DNA from: Phycisphaerales bacterium
GTDB lineage: Bacteria > Planctomycetota > Phycisphaerae > Phycisphaerales > SM1A02
Length of the DNA: 42,314 bases
NCBI GenBank assembly: GCA_018883105.1
Contig: VEQS01000003.1
Coordinates: forward strand, 1-42,314
Direction of reading: 5' to 3'
Notes under the pieces: generated by a model
What the model saw: the letters and a program-made list of their open reading frames with translations, nothing else
What the model was told of the DNA's origin: nothing
Databases searched by the model: none
Translations under genes and position numbers: made by a program
Part shown: positions 8,481 to 17,526 of the stretch, piece after piece
Position numbering within the stretch: position 1 is the first letter of the stretch
Layout of the letters: the number at the start of each line of letters is the position of its first letter

Positions 8481-8507
8481 GCCGGGGCACCCGCGAGGTG
8501 CCCCGGC
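8481..8507. terminator. Hairpin between convergent genes
   Basis: An 11-bp perfect stem, GCCGGGGCACC / GGTGCCCCGGC, with a 5-nt loop. It lies 15 nt after the metalloprotease stop and 22 nt before the stop of the minus-strand gene, so it can serve both. No T-run is present on either side. Confidence 0.55.
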
Positions 8508-8529
8508 CCGATGCAGATCGACGCGCGGC

Positions 8530-11310
8530 TCAGCGGCGGATGATGCCCATCGGCATGCCGCCGACGAAGTTGCCGTAGCGGTAGTTGCCGCCGTAGTAGC
8601 CGCCGCCGTACATCCCCCAGCCGCCCCAGCCGAACATGGAGTTGTTCACGCCCATGCCTCCGCCGGAGTAGCCGCTGCGGGCCGGGCCGCCGGAGGGCGC
8701 GTAAATGCCGCCCGTGTAGCCGCTGGTCACGCCGCCGCCGGAGAAGCGCGACCAGTTGGGGTCGCCGCCGAACTTCGACCAGCCGTCGTTGTAGCCGCCG
8801 ACGATCCCGCGGGCGCCGGTGTAGCCGCTGTAGCGGCCATAGGCGCGTTCGCCGTTCTGCCAGCCGGGGTTGCCGTAGCCGCCCTGGCCGCCGGGTGCGC
8901 CACCCTGCGCCTGCGCGGGGGCGGGCGCCTCGCGACGGTCCCATCCGCCGCCGTTCCAGCTGCCGCCGCGGCGGTAGTCGTCCGGCGGTCCACCCGACTG
9001 CGGGGGCTCCAGGCCCTCGCGGCGGTCGGCGTAGTTGGTCTCTCCGCGCGCGAAGGCGCCACGGGGGCTGCCGTCGAAGTTGTGGTTGGGATCGGGACGG
9101 AAACCGTCCATCGACGCCTGGCGCGCCGACGAGGCGGCTGCGGCGGAGCCGTCCTGCTCTCGGAAGCCGGGTGCGCCGGCGGCGGATGCCGGCGCCGGCG
9201 CGTTGCCGTCGGCGGTGGTTGCGTGCCAGCCGTCGGTGCCGCGTGCGTACGTCGCGCGGCCACGCTGCTGGTAGACGCGACCGTCGCGGCCGGCGACGAC
9301 GTCGTCGTCCGCACCGCCGGCGTGGCGCCAGGGATTGGCGGCAGCGGATGGGGTGGGCGCGGCGGCGGCGGGAGCGGTGGCCGCCGCCGCAGGCATGCCC
9401 GGGGACGCCGCCCGGTTGCCGGCGCGCATGGCCCCCGACCATCCGCGGCGGTAGGCAGCACCCCAGTGGCGCTGCCACCAGCCGTCGGCGTCGATCGTGC
9501 CCCAGGGATGGTGGCCCCAGCCCCAGGCGCCGCCGAAGCCCATCGCCAGCGCGTGCCCGGTGTCGAAGCCGAGGCCCGGGCCCCACCAGCCGCCGGCCGA
9601 CCACGCCGGGCCGCACTGCAGGTCGTACTCGCTCCAGCCCGGCGCGACCTGGCTCGTCCAGCCCGCGTAGCCGAACGACATCGGCGGCCCGAAGGTGATC
9701 GGTGCCCCGACGTAGTCGCCCCAGATCGCATCGTCGCCGGGGGCGGCGGCGCCGCCGGCCGGGGCGGGCAGGCGCAGCCCGGGGTTCGATGCACCCGTGC
9801 CGAACACCACGACGTCGCCATCAAAGAAGCTGCTGGCATAGCCGGCCGTGTACGAGAACGTCACCGCGTCGGCGGTGGCGTTCAGGACACGCACGAAGGT
9901 CACCGGGTACGCGGGACAGGTGGGAGGCAGCGCGTAGATCGCCTCCGGCACCGCGTCGCACAGCGTCCACGGGCCGGTCGCAGCCGGGGCCGTGAACCAT
10001 GCGGCGTCCTGGCAGAGGTAGAAGGCGCCCTCGCACCCGATGACGGGCCACGTGGCGTTCGCGGCGATCGTCATGCCGGTGCCGTCGACCGGCTGCATGC
10101 GCGGTGCGTCGCCCACGTACGACACCGATGCCTGCGCCTTCGCGCGGTCGAGCGTGGCCACGTGCGGCACCTGCTGCTGGTACGACGCGTCCTTGGCGGC
10201 GGAGGTGCCGGGTACGGCGGCGAGCACGCTTCCCCAGGTGCCGCGCGGATCGATCGCGGCGAAGGATGTGGGAAGCGCCGAGGCACGAAGCGAGGTCCAC
10301 GGACCGTTGACGAGATCCTTCGCGGCGAACCAGCGGCCCGAGGCCAGGAGCCACCAGGACCCACCCGAGCCATCGGTGAAGAGCTCGGCGCCGCAGTTGC
10401 GCACGGCGTAGAGGCCATCGGCCACCTGCGCGAGGTCCGGGGCGCCGTCGATGCTGACGACGACCGTCGGCTCGGTGCAGGTGAGGACATCGGGCACGCG
10501 GCCGGGCGCCGGGATGGCGGGCGCTGGCGCGCCGGGCGCGCGTGGCGGCAGCGCCGCCTCGATGGCGGCGGCGGCCGCGGCGGAGGGAGCCGCACCGGCG
10601 ACCCACGGCCCGCGGAAGGACGATGCCTGCAGCCACGTCGCGGTCCCGACCCGCGTGAACCACGTGCCGCTGCCGGCATCGAAGGCCAGGAGCGACCCGG
10701 CGTTGCGCGCGATGCCGACGCCGGGGGCCACCTCGCGCAGGACGGGCGGGCCGTCCATGACCAGCGCCACGGTCGGGCGGTCGACCACGCGGATCGCGGG
10801 CATCGCGCCCGGCACCACGCGCCCGGCGGCAGGCGACATGGCCGAGAGCTGCATGTTCTCCAGGGCCGCCGCGCGCTGCACGGTGAAGTCGGCGCCCATG
10901 AGCATCTGCTGGAGCACCGCCATCAGCTTCGAGGCGTCGCCTCCCGAGGAGAGCGCCGCGCCGCGCACCTGCATGTCCGAGACGTGGATGAGGCCGGCCG
11001 CGAGGTCGTCGCCCACCGCGCAGTCGAAGCGCATCGAGCCGTAGGCGGGCGACCCGCCCGCCGGCGTGGCGCTGAAGGCGGCGCGCGCCGAGGCCGTGGT
11101 GCCCACGATCGACTCGAACTGCGGCGAGTAGAGGACGTAGGCCACGCCTTCGACCACGGCAGCCTGCGGCCACAGCGTCTCGCCGTTGTCGAGGGCCGGC
11201 GCGGGCGGCAGGTTGTCGACGAGCGCCGGGTGCGCGCCGACCTGCGCAAGCGCCACGGCACCGAGGAGGAGGATGGGAGATGCGATGACGGCGAGCCGGG
11301 CGGTTGGCAT
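8530..11310 (-). CDS. Secreted protein of the carbohydrate-binding family V/XII type, Gly/Tyr-rich tail
   Basis: 926 residues. The start is the ATG at 11310, which opens a signal peptide (MPTARLAVIASPILLLGAVALAQ); the frame stays open to 11415 but that would add a charged extension overlapping the divergent promoter region. The body (about 30-560) has repeated modules with a GPW core (WLQASSFRGPW, RWFAAKDLVNGPW, AWFTAPAATGPW) followed by IxxxPPxxPxYxVTFVRV and a VVVFGTG strand. This pattern is found in proteins annotated as carbohydrate-binding family V/XII; the name rests on weak similarity and no ligand is established. From about 560 on it is rich in Gly, Trp, Tyr, Asn and Pro with many GYxG and GGxYG units, likely extended or beta-stacked. 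No catalytic motif is seen. It is probably a periplasmic or surface protein. Confidence 0.7.
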   Translation of the reverse strand: MPTARLAVIASPILLLGAVALAQVGAHPALVDNLPPAPALDNGETLWPQAAVVEGVAYVLYSPQFESIVGTTASARAAFSATPAGGSPAYGSMRFDCAVGDDLAAGLIHVSDMQVRGAALSSGGDASKLMAVLQQMLMGADFTVQRAAALENMQLSAMSPAAGRVVPGAMPAIRVVDRPTVALVMDGPPVLREVAPGVGIARNAGSLLAFDAGSGTWFTRVGTATWLQASSFRGPWVAGAAPSAAAAAAIEAALPPRAPGAPAPAIPAPGRVPDVLTCTEPTVVVSIDGAPDLAQVADGLYAVRNCGAELFTDGSGGSWWLLASGRWFAAKDLVNGPWTSLRASALPTSFAAIDPRGTWGSVLAAVPGTSAAKDASYQQQVPHVATLDRAKAQASVSYVGDAPRMQPVDGTGMTIAANATWPVIGCEGAFYLCQDAAWFTAPAATGPWTLCDAVPEAIYALPPTCPAYPVTFVRVLNATADAVTFSYTAGYASSFFDGDVVVFGTGASNPGLRLPAPAGGAAAPGDDAIWGDYVGAPITFGPPMSFGYAGWTSQVAPGWSEYDLQCGPAWSAGGWWGPGLGFDTGHALAMGFGGAWGWGHHPWGTIDADGWWQRHWGAAYRRGWSGAMRAGNRAASPGMPAAAATAPAAAAPTPSAAANPWRHAGGADDDVVAGRDGRVYQQRGRATYARGTDGWHATTADGNAPAPASAAGAPGFREQDGSAAAASSARQASMDGFRPDPNHNFDGSPRGAFARGETNYADRREGLEPPQSGGPPDDYRRGGSWNGGGWDRREAPAPAQAQGGAPGGQGGYGNPGWQNGERAYGRYSGYTGARGIVGGYNDGWSKFGGDPNWSRFSGGGVTSGYTGGIYAPSGGPARSGYSGGGMGVNNSMFGWGGWGMYGGGYYGGNYRYGNFVGGMPMGIIRR

Positions 11311-11317
11311 GGGTGCG

Positions 11318-11323
11318 ATGGTA
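11318..11323 (-). promoter_or_regulatory. Candidate -10 box, carbohydrate-binding-type gene
   Basis: TACCAT on the minus strand, 7 nt before the ATG at 11310, with no Shine-Dalgarno between them. It supports the short start and a leaderless transcript. Confidence 0.4.
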
Positions 11324-11357
11324 CGGAGCGCGAGGCGGAGCCACGCCGCGGCACCAC

Positions 11358-11363
11358 TAGGAT
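11358..11363 (+). promoter_or_regulatory. Candidate -10 box, nagB-type gene
   Basis: TAGGAT, 9 nt upstream of the ATG at 11373. It is divergent from the TACCAT box at 11318-11323, with 34 bp between the two boxes. Confidence 0.4.
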
Positions 11364-11372
11364 GCATGCGCG

Positions 11373-13352
11373 ATGGGAACCGTTGCCGACGCCCGACGGA
11401 GCGAATCGAGCGCACCCACGTCGCCGGCCCGCACGAGCACCTGGGCCGGCGAGCGCCTGCCCGTGACGATCCACGAGCGTCCGCGGGATGCCAGCGCCGC
11501 GGTCGCCCGCGCGATCGCCGGGTGCATCCGCGCCAAGGCCGCCATCGGCGAGCGATGCGTGCTCGGCCTGGCCACCGGCAGCACGCCGACGTCGGTCTAC
11601 GAGGAACTGGTGCGCATGCACCGCGAAGGGGGCCTGTCCTTCGCGAACGTCGTCACGTTCAACCTCGACGAGTACTGGCCGATGGCGCCGAACAAGCTGC
11701 AGAGCTACCGGCGCTTCATGGACGAGCACCTCTTCTCGCACATCGACATCGACCAGGCGAACGTCCACCTGCCGTCGGGCACGGTCGCAGCCACCGAGGT
11801 GCATGCCCACTGCGAGGCCTACGAGCGCATGATTGCCGACGCCGGCGGCATCGACCTGCAGCTCCTCGGGATCGGCCGCACCGGCCACGTCGGGTTCAAC
11901 GAGCCGGGATCGTCGCGGGCGAGCCGCACGCGCCTCATCACCCTCGACCGCGTCACCCGCAAGGACGCCGCGTCCGACTTCTTCGGCGAGGAGCACGTGC
12001 CGCTGCGGGCGCTCACGATGGGAATCGCCACCATCCTGGAGGCGCGGCGCGTCGTGCTGCTCGCCTTCGGCGAGGGCAAGGCGGACGTGGTATCGCGCCT
12101 CGTCGAGGGCCCGGTCACCGACGCGGTGCCCGCCACGTTCCTGCAGGGGCACCCGTGCGCGGAGGTCCACCTCGACCAGGCGGCGGCGGGCGCGCTGACG
12201 CGACGGCGCTGCCCGTGGGTCTCGGGGACGGTCACGTGGGACGCGCGCATGGTGCGGAAGGCGGTGGCGTGGCTGGCGTCGACGGTCGGCAAGCCCGTCC
12301 TCAAGCTGACCAACGAGGACTACAACGAGCACCACCTCCAGGACCTGCTGGCGATCCACGGGCGCGCCCACCAGATCAACCTGCAGGTGTTCCGCGACCT
12401 GCAGGAGACGATCACCGGCTGGCCGGGCGGGAAGCCCGCGGCGCACAAGCAGCCGGGCGACATCGACCGGCCGCGCGACCGCGTGTTCCCGAAGCGGGTG
12501 CTGGTCTTCAGCCCGCACCCGGACGACGACGTGATCTCGATGGGCGGGACGCTGATCCGGCTGGTTGACCAGGGTCATGAGGTGCACGTCGGCTACCAGA
12601 CCAGCGGCAACATCGCGGTCTTCGACGGCGATGCGCTGCGCTTTCTCGACTTCGCCAGCGACTTCAACGCCCGCTTCGGCTTCGAGGGCCCGCGCACCGA
12701 GCGGCTGGAGGTGGCCCTTGCCCAGCGGCTGCGCGCGAAGCGTCCCGGCGAGGTCGACGCCCCCCAGATCCAGGAACTGAAGGCGCTGATCCGCCGGGGC
12801 GAGGCGAAGGCCGCCTGCGCGCTGTGCGGGATTCCCGAGGAGCGCGCACACTTCATGGACATGCCCTTCTACGAGACCGGCCGGGTGCGCAAGCGGCCGA
12901 TCGGCGAGGAGGACATCCGCCTGACCGTGGAGCTGCTGCGCCGCATCGAGCCGCACCAGGTGTACGCGGCCGGTGACCTGAGCGACCCGCACGGCACCCA
13001 CCGCGCGTGCCTCAACGCGGTGTTCCGCGCCCTCGAGCGCGTGCGCGGCGACGCATGGGCGCGTGACTGCGAGGTGCTGCTCTACCGGGGCGCGTGGCAG
13101 GAGTGGGACGTCGAGGACATCGACATGGCGGTGCCGCTCTCCCCGGAGGACGTCACGCGCAAGCGGATGGCGATCTTCAAGCACCAGTCGCAGAAGGACC
13201 GCGCCCCGTTCCCGGGAATCGACGACCGCGAGTTCTGGCAGCGCGCCGAGCAGCGCAATGCCGCCACTGCCGCACGGTACGACGCGCTCGGGCTTGCCGA
13301 GTACCAGGCGCTCGAGGCATTCAAGGTCTGGGACGGATCACCGCTCGATTGA
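11373..13352 (+). CDS. nagB: Glucosamine-6-phosphate deaminase fused to a PIG-L deacetylase domain
   Basis: 659 residues, cytoplasmic. Residues about 30-285 are a NagB isomerase/deaminase domain with LGLATGSTPTSVYEEL (phosphate loop), TFNLDEYWP (D99) and LGIGRTGHVGFNEPGS (H172, E177). After a helical linker, about 375-640 form a PIG-L/LmbE domain with SPHPDDD (H382, D384, D385) and a second metal site DPHGTHRAC (H540, H543). The fused arrangement (about 640-660 residues) is known from Bacteroidetes and planctomycete NagB proteins. The likely role is conversion of amino-sugar phosphate to fructose-6-phosphate plus ammonia, with the PIG-L part removing an N-acetyl group from GlcNAc or a derivative. 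The position of E. coli NagB Asp141 is Thr170 here. An alcohol dehydrogenase gene follows after 20 nt. The fold is certain; the exact substrate of the second domain is not. Confidence 0.88.
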   Translation: MGTVADARRSESSAPTSPARTSTWAGERLPVTIHERPRDASAAVARAIAGCIRAKAAIGERCVLGLATGSTPTSVYEELVRMHREGGLSFANVVTFNLDEYWPMAPNKLQSYRRFMDEHLFSHIDIDQANVHLPSGTVAATEVHAHCEAYERMIADAGGIDLQLLGIGRTGHVGFNEPGSSRASRTRLITLDRVTRKDAASDFFGEEHVPLRALTMGIATILEARRVVLLAFGEGKADVVSRLVEGPVTDAVPATFLQGHPCAEVHLDQAAAGALTRRRCPWVSGTVTWDARMVRKAVAWLASTVGKPVLKLTNEDYNEHHLQDLLAIHGRAHQINLQVFRDLQETITGWPGGKPAAHKQPGDIDRPRDRVFPKRVLVFSPHPDDDVISMGGTLIRLVDQGHEVHVGYQTSGNIAVFDGDALRFLDFASDFNARFGFEGPRTERLEVALAQRLRAKRPGEVDAPQIQELKALIRRGEAKAACALCGIPEERAHFMDMPFYETGRVRKRPIGEEDIRLTVELLRRIEPHQVYAAGDLSDPHGTHRACLNAVFRALERVRGDAWARDCEVLLYRGAWQEWDVEDIDMAVPLSPEDVTRKRMAIFKHQSQKDRAPFPGIDDREFWQRAEQRNAATAARYDALGLAEYQALEAFKVWDGSPLD

Positions 13353-13372
13353 CCGACACGAGGAACCCGAAC

Positions 13373-14419
13373 ATGAGCACCAAGGCCTACGCCGCACCGT
13401 CCGCCACCGAACCGCTCGGCCCGTTCGCGATCGCGCGCCGCGCGCCCGGCCCGACCGATGTCGAGATCGACATCATGTTCTGCGGCGTCTGCCACAGCGA
13501 CCTGCACTTCGCGCGCAACGAGTGGGGCGGATCCGTGTACCCGATCGTCCCCGGGCACGAGATCCTGGGGCGCGTCACGCGCGTGGGCGCGAAGGTGACG
13601 CGCTTCCGGGCCGGGGACCTCGCGTCGGTGGGGTGCATGGTCGATTCCTGCCGCACCTGCGACCACTGCCGGCGCGGGCTCGAGCAGTTCTGCAAGGGCG
13701 GCGCCACGTTCACCTACAACGGGCCCGACAAGCACCTCGGCGGCATGACCTACGGCGGCTACTCCGAGAAGGTGGTGGTCGACGAGGCGTTCACGCTGCG
13801 CGTTCCCGCGAACCTCGATCCCGCGCGCGCCGCACCGCTCCTCTGCGCGGGGATCACCACGTGGTCGCCGCTCAGGCACTGGGGCGCCGGGCCCGGGAAG
13901 AAGGTCGGCATCGTGGGCCTGGGCGGCCTGGGGCACATGGGCGTGAAGTTCGCGCGCGCGCTCGGCGCGCACGTGGTCCTCTTCACCACCTCCACGGGCA
14001 AGGTCGCCGACGGCATGCGCCTCGGTGCGCATGAGGTGGTGATCTCGAGCGACGCGGACGCGATGGCAAAGCATGCGGGCACGCTCGACCTGATCGTCGA
14101 CACCGTCTCCGCGGACCACCCGATCGATGCGTACCTCTCGCTCCTGGCGCTCGACGGCGCGATGGTGATGGTCGGCGTGCCGCCGAACCCGCAGCAGGTG
14201 CACGCGTTCAGCCTCATCGTGCCGCGCCGGACGCTGGCAGGCTCGCTCATCGGCGGCATCGCCGAGACGCAGGAGATGCTCGATTTCTGCGGCACCCACG
14301 GCATCGCCTGCGACATCGAGCTCATCCGCATGGACCAGATCAACGAGGCCTACGAGCGCATGCTCCGCAGCGACGTGAAGTACCGCTTCGTGATCGACAT
14401 GGCCTCGCTCAAGGGCTGA
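13373..14419 (+). CDS. Zinc-dependent NAD(P) alcohol dehydrogenase (YahK/CAD type)
   Basis: 348 residues, a medium-chain dehydrogenase/reductase. The catalytic zinc site is CGVCHSDLH at about residues 37-45, with GHE in VPGHEILG. The structural zinc is held by CRTCDHCRRGLEQFC. The Rossmann nucleotide loop is GIVGLGGLGHMGVKFA. The closest familiar pattern is YahK / cinnamyl-alcohol-dehydrogenase-type aldehyde reductase, typically NADPH-linked and broad in substrate. The ATG at 13373 follows a GAGG Shine-Dalgarno (in CACGAGGAAC) and is chosen although the frame is open further upstream inside the nagB gene. It lies 20 nt after nagB on the same strand, so the two are likely cotranscribed, but no shared pathway is obvious. 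The family call is firm; the substrate is unknown. Confidence 0.88.
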   Translation: MSTKAYAAPSATEPLGPFAIARRAPGPTDVEIDIMFCGVCHSDLHFARNEWGGSVYPIVPGHEILGRVTRVGAKVTRFRAGDLASVGCMVDSCRTCDHCRRGLEQFCKGGATFTYNGPDKHLGGMTYGGYSEKVVVDEAFTLRVPANLDPARAAPLLCAGITTWSPLRHWGAGPGKKVGIVGLGGLGHMGVKFARALGAHVVLFTTSTGKVADGMRLGAHEVVISSDADAMAKHAGTLDLIVDTVSADHPIDAYLSLLALDGAMVMVGVPPNPQQVHAFSLIVPRRTLAGSLIGGIAETQEMLDFCGTHGIACDIELIRMDQINEAYERMLRSDVKYRFVIDMASLKG

Positions 14420-14451
14420 CCGGCACCGCCCCGGAAGGGAGGCGGCGCGCC

Positions 14452-14457
14452 TACCAT
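14452..14457 (+). promoter_or_regulatory. Candidate -10 box of the menaquinone operon
   Basis: TACCAT, 7 nt before the menF ATG, with no Shine-Dalgarno between. It is the only candidate promoter seen in the 45-bp gap before menF. Confidence 0.4.
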
Positions 14458-14464
14458 TGGCCGA

Positions 14465-15826
14465 ATGTCCCGGCTGCAGCCGCCGCACACGACGCCGCTC
14501 GACGACGCGCCGGCCACGGCCGCTTCCGCGGCGATGGCCATCGCCGGGCGGCTGGACGCGCTGCAGCCGCCCGCCGGGCGTGCCTTCCTGCGCATCGAGG
14601 CGCGGCTGGAACAGGCGGATGCCATGGCATGGCTGCGTTCGGCCCCCGCCGGATCGAGGCGCTACTTCCGCGACCGCCAGGGGCGCCTGGAACTCGCCGG
14701 GATCGGGATCGCAGCGGAAGAGGAACTCGGGGCGCACGCCGCGTGGGCGCAGCATGACGCGCCCGGTGCGACGGGGACGGCCGCGGCATGGTTCGTGGCG
14801 ATGCCCTTCGACCGCGCGCGGCCGCGAGACCGGGAATGGACGTCCTTCGGCATGGGCGGATGCGTGCTGCCCGAGGTCGAGCTGCGGCGCACCGGCGACG
14901 CAGCGACGCTGTGCGTCCATGTCACGGCATCGACCGACCGCGCGGCGCTTCGCGCATCGCTGGAGGCGCTTGCACGCCCGGCGGATGCGTGCGTCGTCGA
15001 ACCCGCGCTCGTGCGCGAGGACGACGTGGGCGACGAGGAGCGGTGGATGCGCGCGGTCGAGTCGGCCCTGGCGCGCATCCGTTCCGGGGAGTTCCGCAAG
15101 CTGGTGCTGGCACGCCGGCGGCGGTACCGCGCGAGCGCGGCGCTCGAGCCGGTGGGAATCCTGGCACGGCTCGGGGCGCGCGAGTCGCGCGGGTTCCGCT
15201 TCCTGGTGGAGGCGGCGCCCGGGCGGTCGTTCCTCGGCGTGACGCCGGAGCGGCTCGTGTCGCGCGCGGGCGCCAACGCCCGCAGCGAGGCCGTCGCCGG
15301 CACGCGGCCGCGCGGCGTGGACGCCGCGGCCGACCGGCTGCTCGGGGAATCGCTGCAGGCAAGCACCAAGGACCGTGCCGAGCACGAACTGGTGGTCGAG
15401 CGCGTGCGCGATGCGCTGGCCGGGTGCGCGGCGACCATCCGAACCGACGCCCAGCCACGGCTGCTCCGCCTGGCCTACGTGCAGCACCTGCAGACGCGCG
15501 TGCACGCGGCGCTGCGGGCGGGCGTCGGCGACGCGGAGCTCGTCGCAGCGCTGCACCCGACGCCGGCGGTGGCGGGAGCGCCGGTCGCTGCGGCCACCGA
15601 GGCGCTGCGCGCGCTCGAACCATTCGACCGCGGTCTCTACGCCGGCCCGGTGGGCGTCGTTTCGCGCGACGGAGCCGAGATCGCGGTCGCCATCCGCTCG
15701 GCGCTCGTCGTGGGCGACGTGCTGACGGCGTTTGCGGGGGCGGGGATCGTGGATGGCTCGGACCCCGCCGAGGAGTGGCGCGAGACCGGCCACAAGCTGC
15801 TGGCGTTCGAGGGGCTCGCACGCTGA
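14465..15826 (+). CDS. menF: Isochorismate synthase MenF
   Basis: 453 residues, a cytoplasmic Mg-dependent chorismate-utilising enzyme that converts chorismate to isochorismate, the first committed menaquinone step. The family motifs sit in the C-terminal two thirds: GEFRKLVLARR near residue 212 (the Lys is the general base), FLGVTPERLVSR, EAVAGTRPRG, a KDRAEHELVVERV helix, LHPTPAVAG, and the metal-binding end EEWRETGHKLLAFE. The N-terminal 130 residues are poorly conserved, which is normal. The length fits the family (430-460). It is the first gene of the operon, starting 45 nt after the alcohol dehydrogenase. The menD ATG follows 4 nt after the stop codon. The men context separates it from the salicylate- and anthranilate-type relatives. 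Confidence 0.92.
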   Translation: MSRLQPPHTTPLDDAPATAASAAMAIAGRLDALQPPAGRAFLRIEARLEQADAMAWLRSAPAGSRRYFRDRQGRLELAGIGIAAEEELGAHAAWAQHDAPGATGTAAAWFVAMPFDRARPRDREWTSFGMGGCVLPEVELRRTGDAATLCVHVTASTDRAALRASLEALARPADACVVEPALVREDDVGDEERWMRAVESALARIRSGEFRKLVLARRRRYRASAALEPVGILARLGARESRGFRFLVEAAPGRSFLGVTPERLVSRAGANARSEAVAGTRPRGVDAAADRLLGESLQASTKDRAEHELVVERVRDALAGCAATIRTDAQPRLLRLAYVQHLQTRVHAALRAGVGDAELVAALHPTPAVAGAPVAAATEALRALEPFDRGLYAGPVGVVSRDGAEIAVAIRSALVVGDVLTAFAGAGIVDGSDPAEEWRETGHKLLAFEGLAR

Positions 15827-15830
15827 CGCC

Positions 15831-17519
15831 ATGCGCGATGCGCCGAACCTGAACCTCGCGTGGACATCGCTTGCGGCCGAGGAATGCCGGCGGCTCGGGG
15901 TGCGCCACGCGGTGGTGAGCCCGGGTTCGCGCAGCGCGCCGCTCGCGGTGGCCTTCGCGCGGCAGCCGGGCATCGAGGTGCACGTCGCCCACGACGAGCG
16001 TGGCGGCGCCTTCATGGCGCTTGGCATCGCGCAGGCGACGGAAGTGCCGGCATTGGCCATCATGACGAGCGGCACCGCGGTGGCGAACGCGCTTCCTGCC
16101 GCGGTCGAGGCGCGCATGGCGCGCGTGCCGCTCCTCGTGTTCGCAGCCGACCGGCCGCCGGAGCTTCGCGACTGCGGCGCCAACCAGTCGATCCCGCAGG
16201 CGGGGCTCCTCGACGGCGCGGTGCGCTGGTCGGCGGACCTGCCCTGCCCCACGACGGAGGTTCCCGCCGAGTACGTGCTCTCGACCGTCGACGAGGCGTT
16301 TGCGCGTGCCTGCGGACTGTCCGGCGGCCATGCGGGTGCCGTGCACCTGAACTGGCAGTTCCGCGAGCCCCTGGCGCCGGAGGAGCGGGCATGGGACCGG
16401 GCATGGCTTGGATCGATCGCGCGCTGGACGCGCGGCGGTGCCCCGTGGCGCACGACGCTGTCGGTCGAACCGGAACCCCTGGCCGTCGACGACGGCATCG
16501 TGGTGGCTGGCCTGGGCGCTGACCGATGGCTGCCGGGGTCCTGGCGCGGGACGGTGCTCGCCGATGCCGCAAGCGGCAGAGCGGACGCCGGCCGCGTGGG
16601 CGCAGACCTGGTGCTGCGCACGGCCGCCGACTGCGTGCCGCTTGCGGAGGCGCTCGCCCCGCCGTGCATCACGATGGTGGGCGGCGGCATCGCCTCCAGG
16701 CGGATCGGGGAATGGGTGGCGCGGCAGCCGTGCCCGGTGGTCACCGTGGGCGCGGGCGATCCGCGCCAGGATCCGAGCCATCGCGCGGCACTCGCGGTCT
16801 CGGGCGGCGTGACGCTGGTGGCCGGACGTGGACTGCGCGCGCATCCGGCGTGGACGCGCGCGATGCGCATCGCGACTGCGGCCGCCGCGCGTGCGCTCGC
16901 CGCGGACACCCGGCTCACCGAACCCACGGCGATCGCGACGACGATGGCAGCGGTGGCAGGCGCGCGGTGCGGCACGGTGTTCCTCGGGTCTTCGATGCCG
17001 GTGCGCGATGCCGATTTCATGGCGGTCGCCCCGCCCAAGGGCTGGACGACCGCGGCGAATCGCGGGGCAAGCGGGATCGACGGCCTGATCTCGACGGCCA
17101 CCGGCCATGCGGCAGCGAGCGGTGCGCCCGTGCTCGCGGTGGTCGGCGACGTGAGCGCGCTGCACGACCTGAATGCCCTGCAGCTGGCCTCGACGCTCGA
17201 CGTGCCGCTCGTGATCCTGGTCCTCAACAACGACGGCGGCGGCATCTTCCGGTACCTGCCGATCGCCCGGCATGCGGACGTGTTCGAGCGCCTCTTCGCC
17301 ACGCCGCACGGCCGCACGTTCGCGCCGGTGGCGCGTGCGTTCGGGCTCGCCGCGGAGTCGCCGCGCACCCGCGCGGCGCTCGGAACCGCGGTGCGGCGGG
17401 CACTCCGGCGCCGCGGGGCCACCCTGATCGAAGTGACGTGCACGCGCGAGGCGAGCGAGCGCGCGCGTGCCGAGGCCGTCGCTGCCGCCGATGCGGCGCT
17501 GCGACGTTCATTCCGGTGA
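15831..17519 (+). CDS. menD: SEPHCHC synthase MenD
   Basis: 562 residues. This ThDP- and Mg-dependent enzyme joins the succinic semialdehyde unit from 2-oxoglutarate to isochorismate to give SEPHCHC. The N-terminal isochorismate-binding segment is VVSPGSRSAPLAVA. The catalytic Glu is E56 in AHDERGGAFMALG. The motif TSGTAVANALPAAVEA follows, and the C-terminal ThDP/metal motif is GDVSALHDLNAL...NNDGGGIF near residues 444-470. The length matches the family (550-580). The start is the ATG at 15831, 4 nt after the menF stop; the frame is open further upstream but only inside menF. The next gene, menH, begins 7 nt after its stop, so the two are cotranscribed. Confidence 0.94.
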   Translation: MRDAPNLNLAWTSLAAEECRRLGVRHAVVSPGSRSAPLAVAFARQPGIEVHVAHDERGGAFMALGIAQATEVPALAIMTSGTAVANALPAAVEARMARVPLLVFAADRPPELRDCGANQSIPQAGLLDGAVRWSADLPCPTTEVPAEYVLSTVDEAFARACGLSGGHAGAVHLNWQFREPLAPEERAWDRAWLGSIARWTRGGAPWRTTLSVEPEPLAVDDGIVVAGLGADRWLPGSWRGTVLADAASGRADAGRVGADLVLRTAADCVPLAEALAPPCITMVGGGIASRRIGEWVARQPCPVVTVGAGDPRQDPSHRAALAVSGGVTLVAGRGLRAHPAWTRAMRIATAAAARALAADTRLTEPTAIATTMAAVAGARCGTVFLGSSMPVRDADFMAVAPPKGWTTAANRGASGIDGLISTATGHAAASGAPVLAVVGDVSALHDLNALQLASTLDVPLVILVLNNDGGGIFRYLPIARHADVFERLFATPHGRTFAPVARAFGLAAESPRTRAALGTAVRRALRRRGATLIEVTCTREASERARAEAVAAADAALRRSFR

Positions 17520-17526
17520 TCAGCCG

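Noticed and set aside
11311-11415. N-terminal extension of the carbohydrate-binding-type protein
   Set aside because: It would place charged sequence before an evident signal peptide and overlap the divergent nagB promoter and start.
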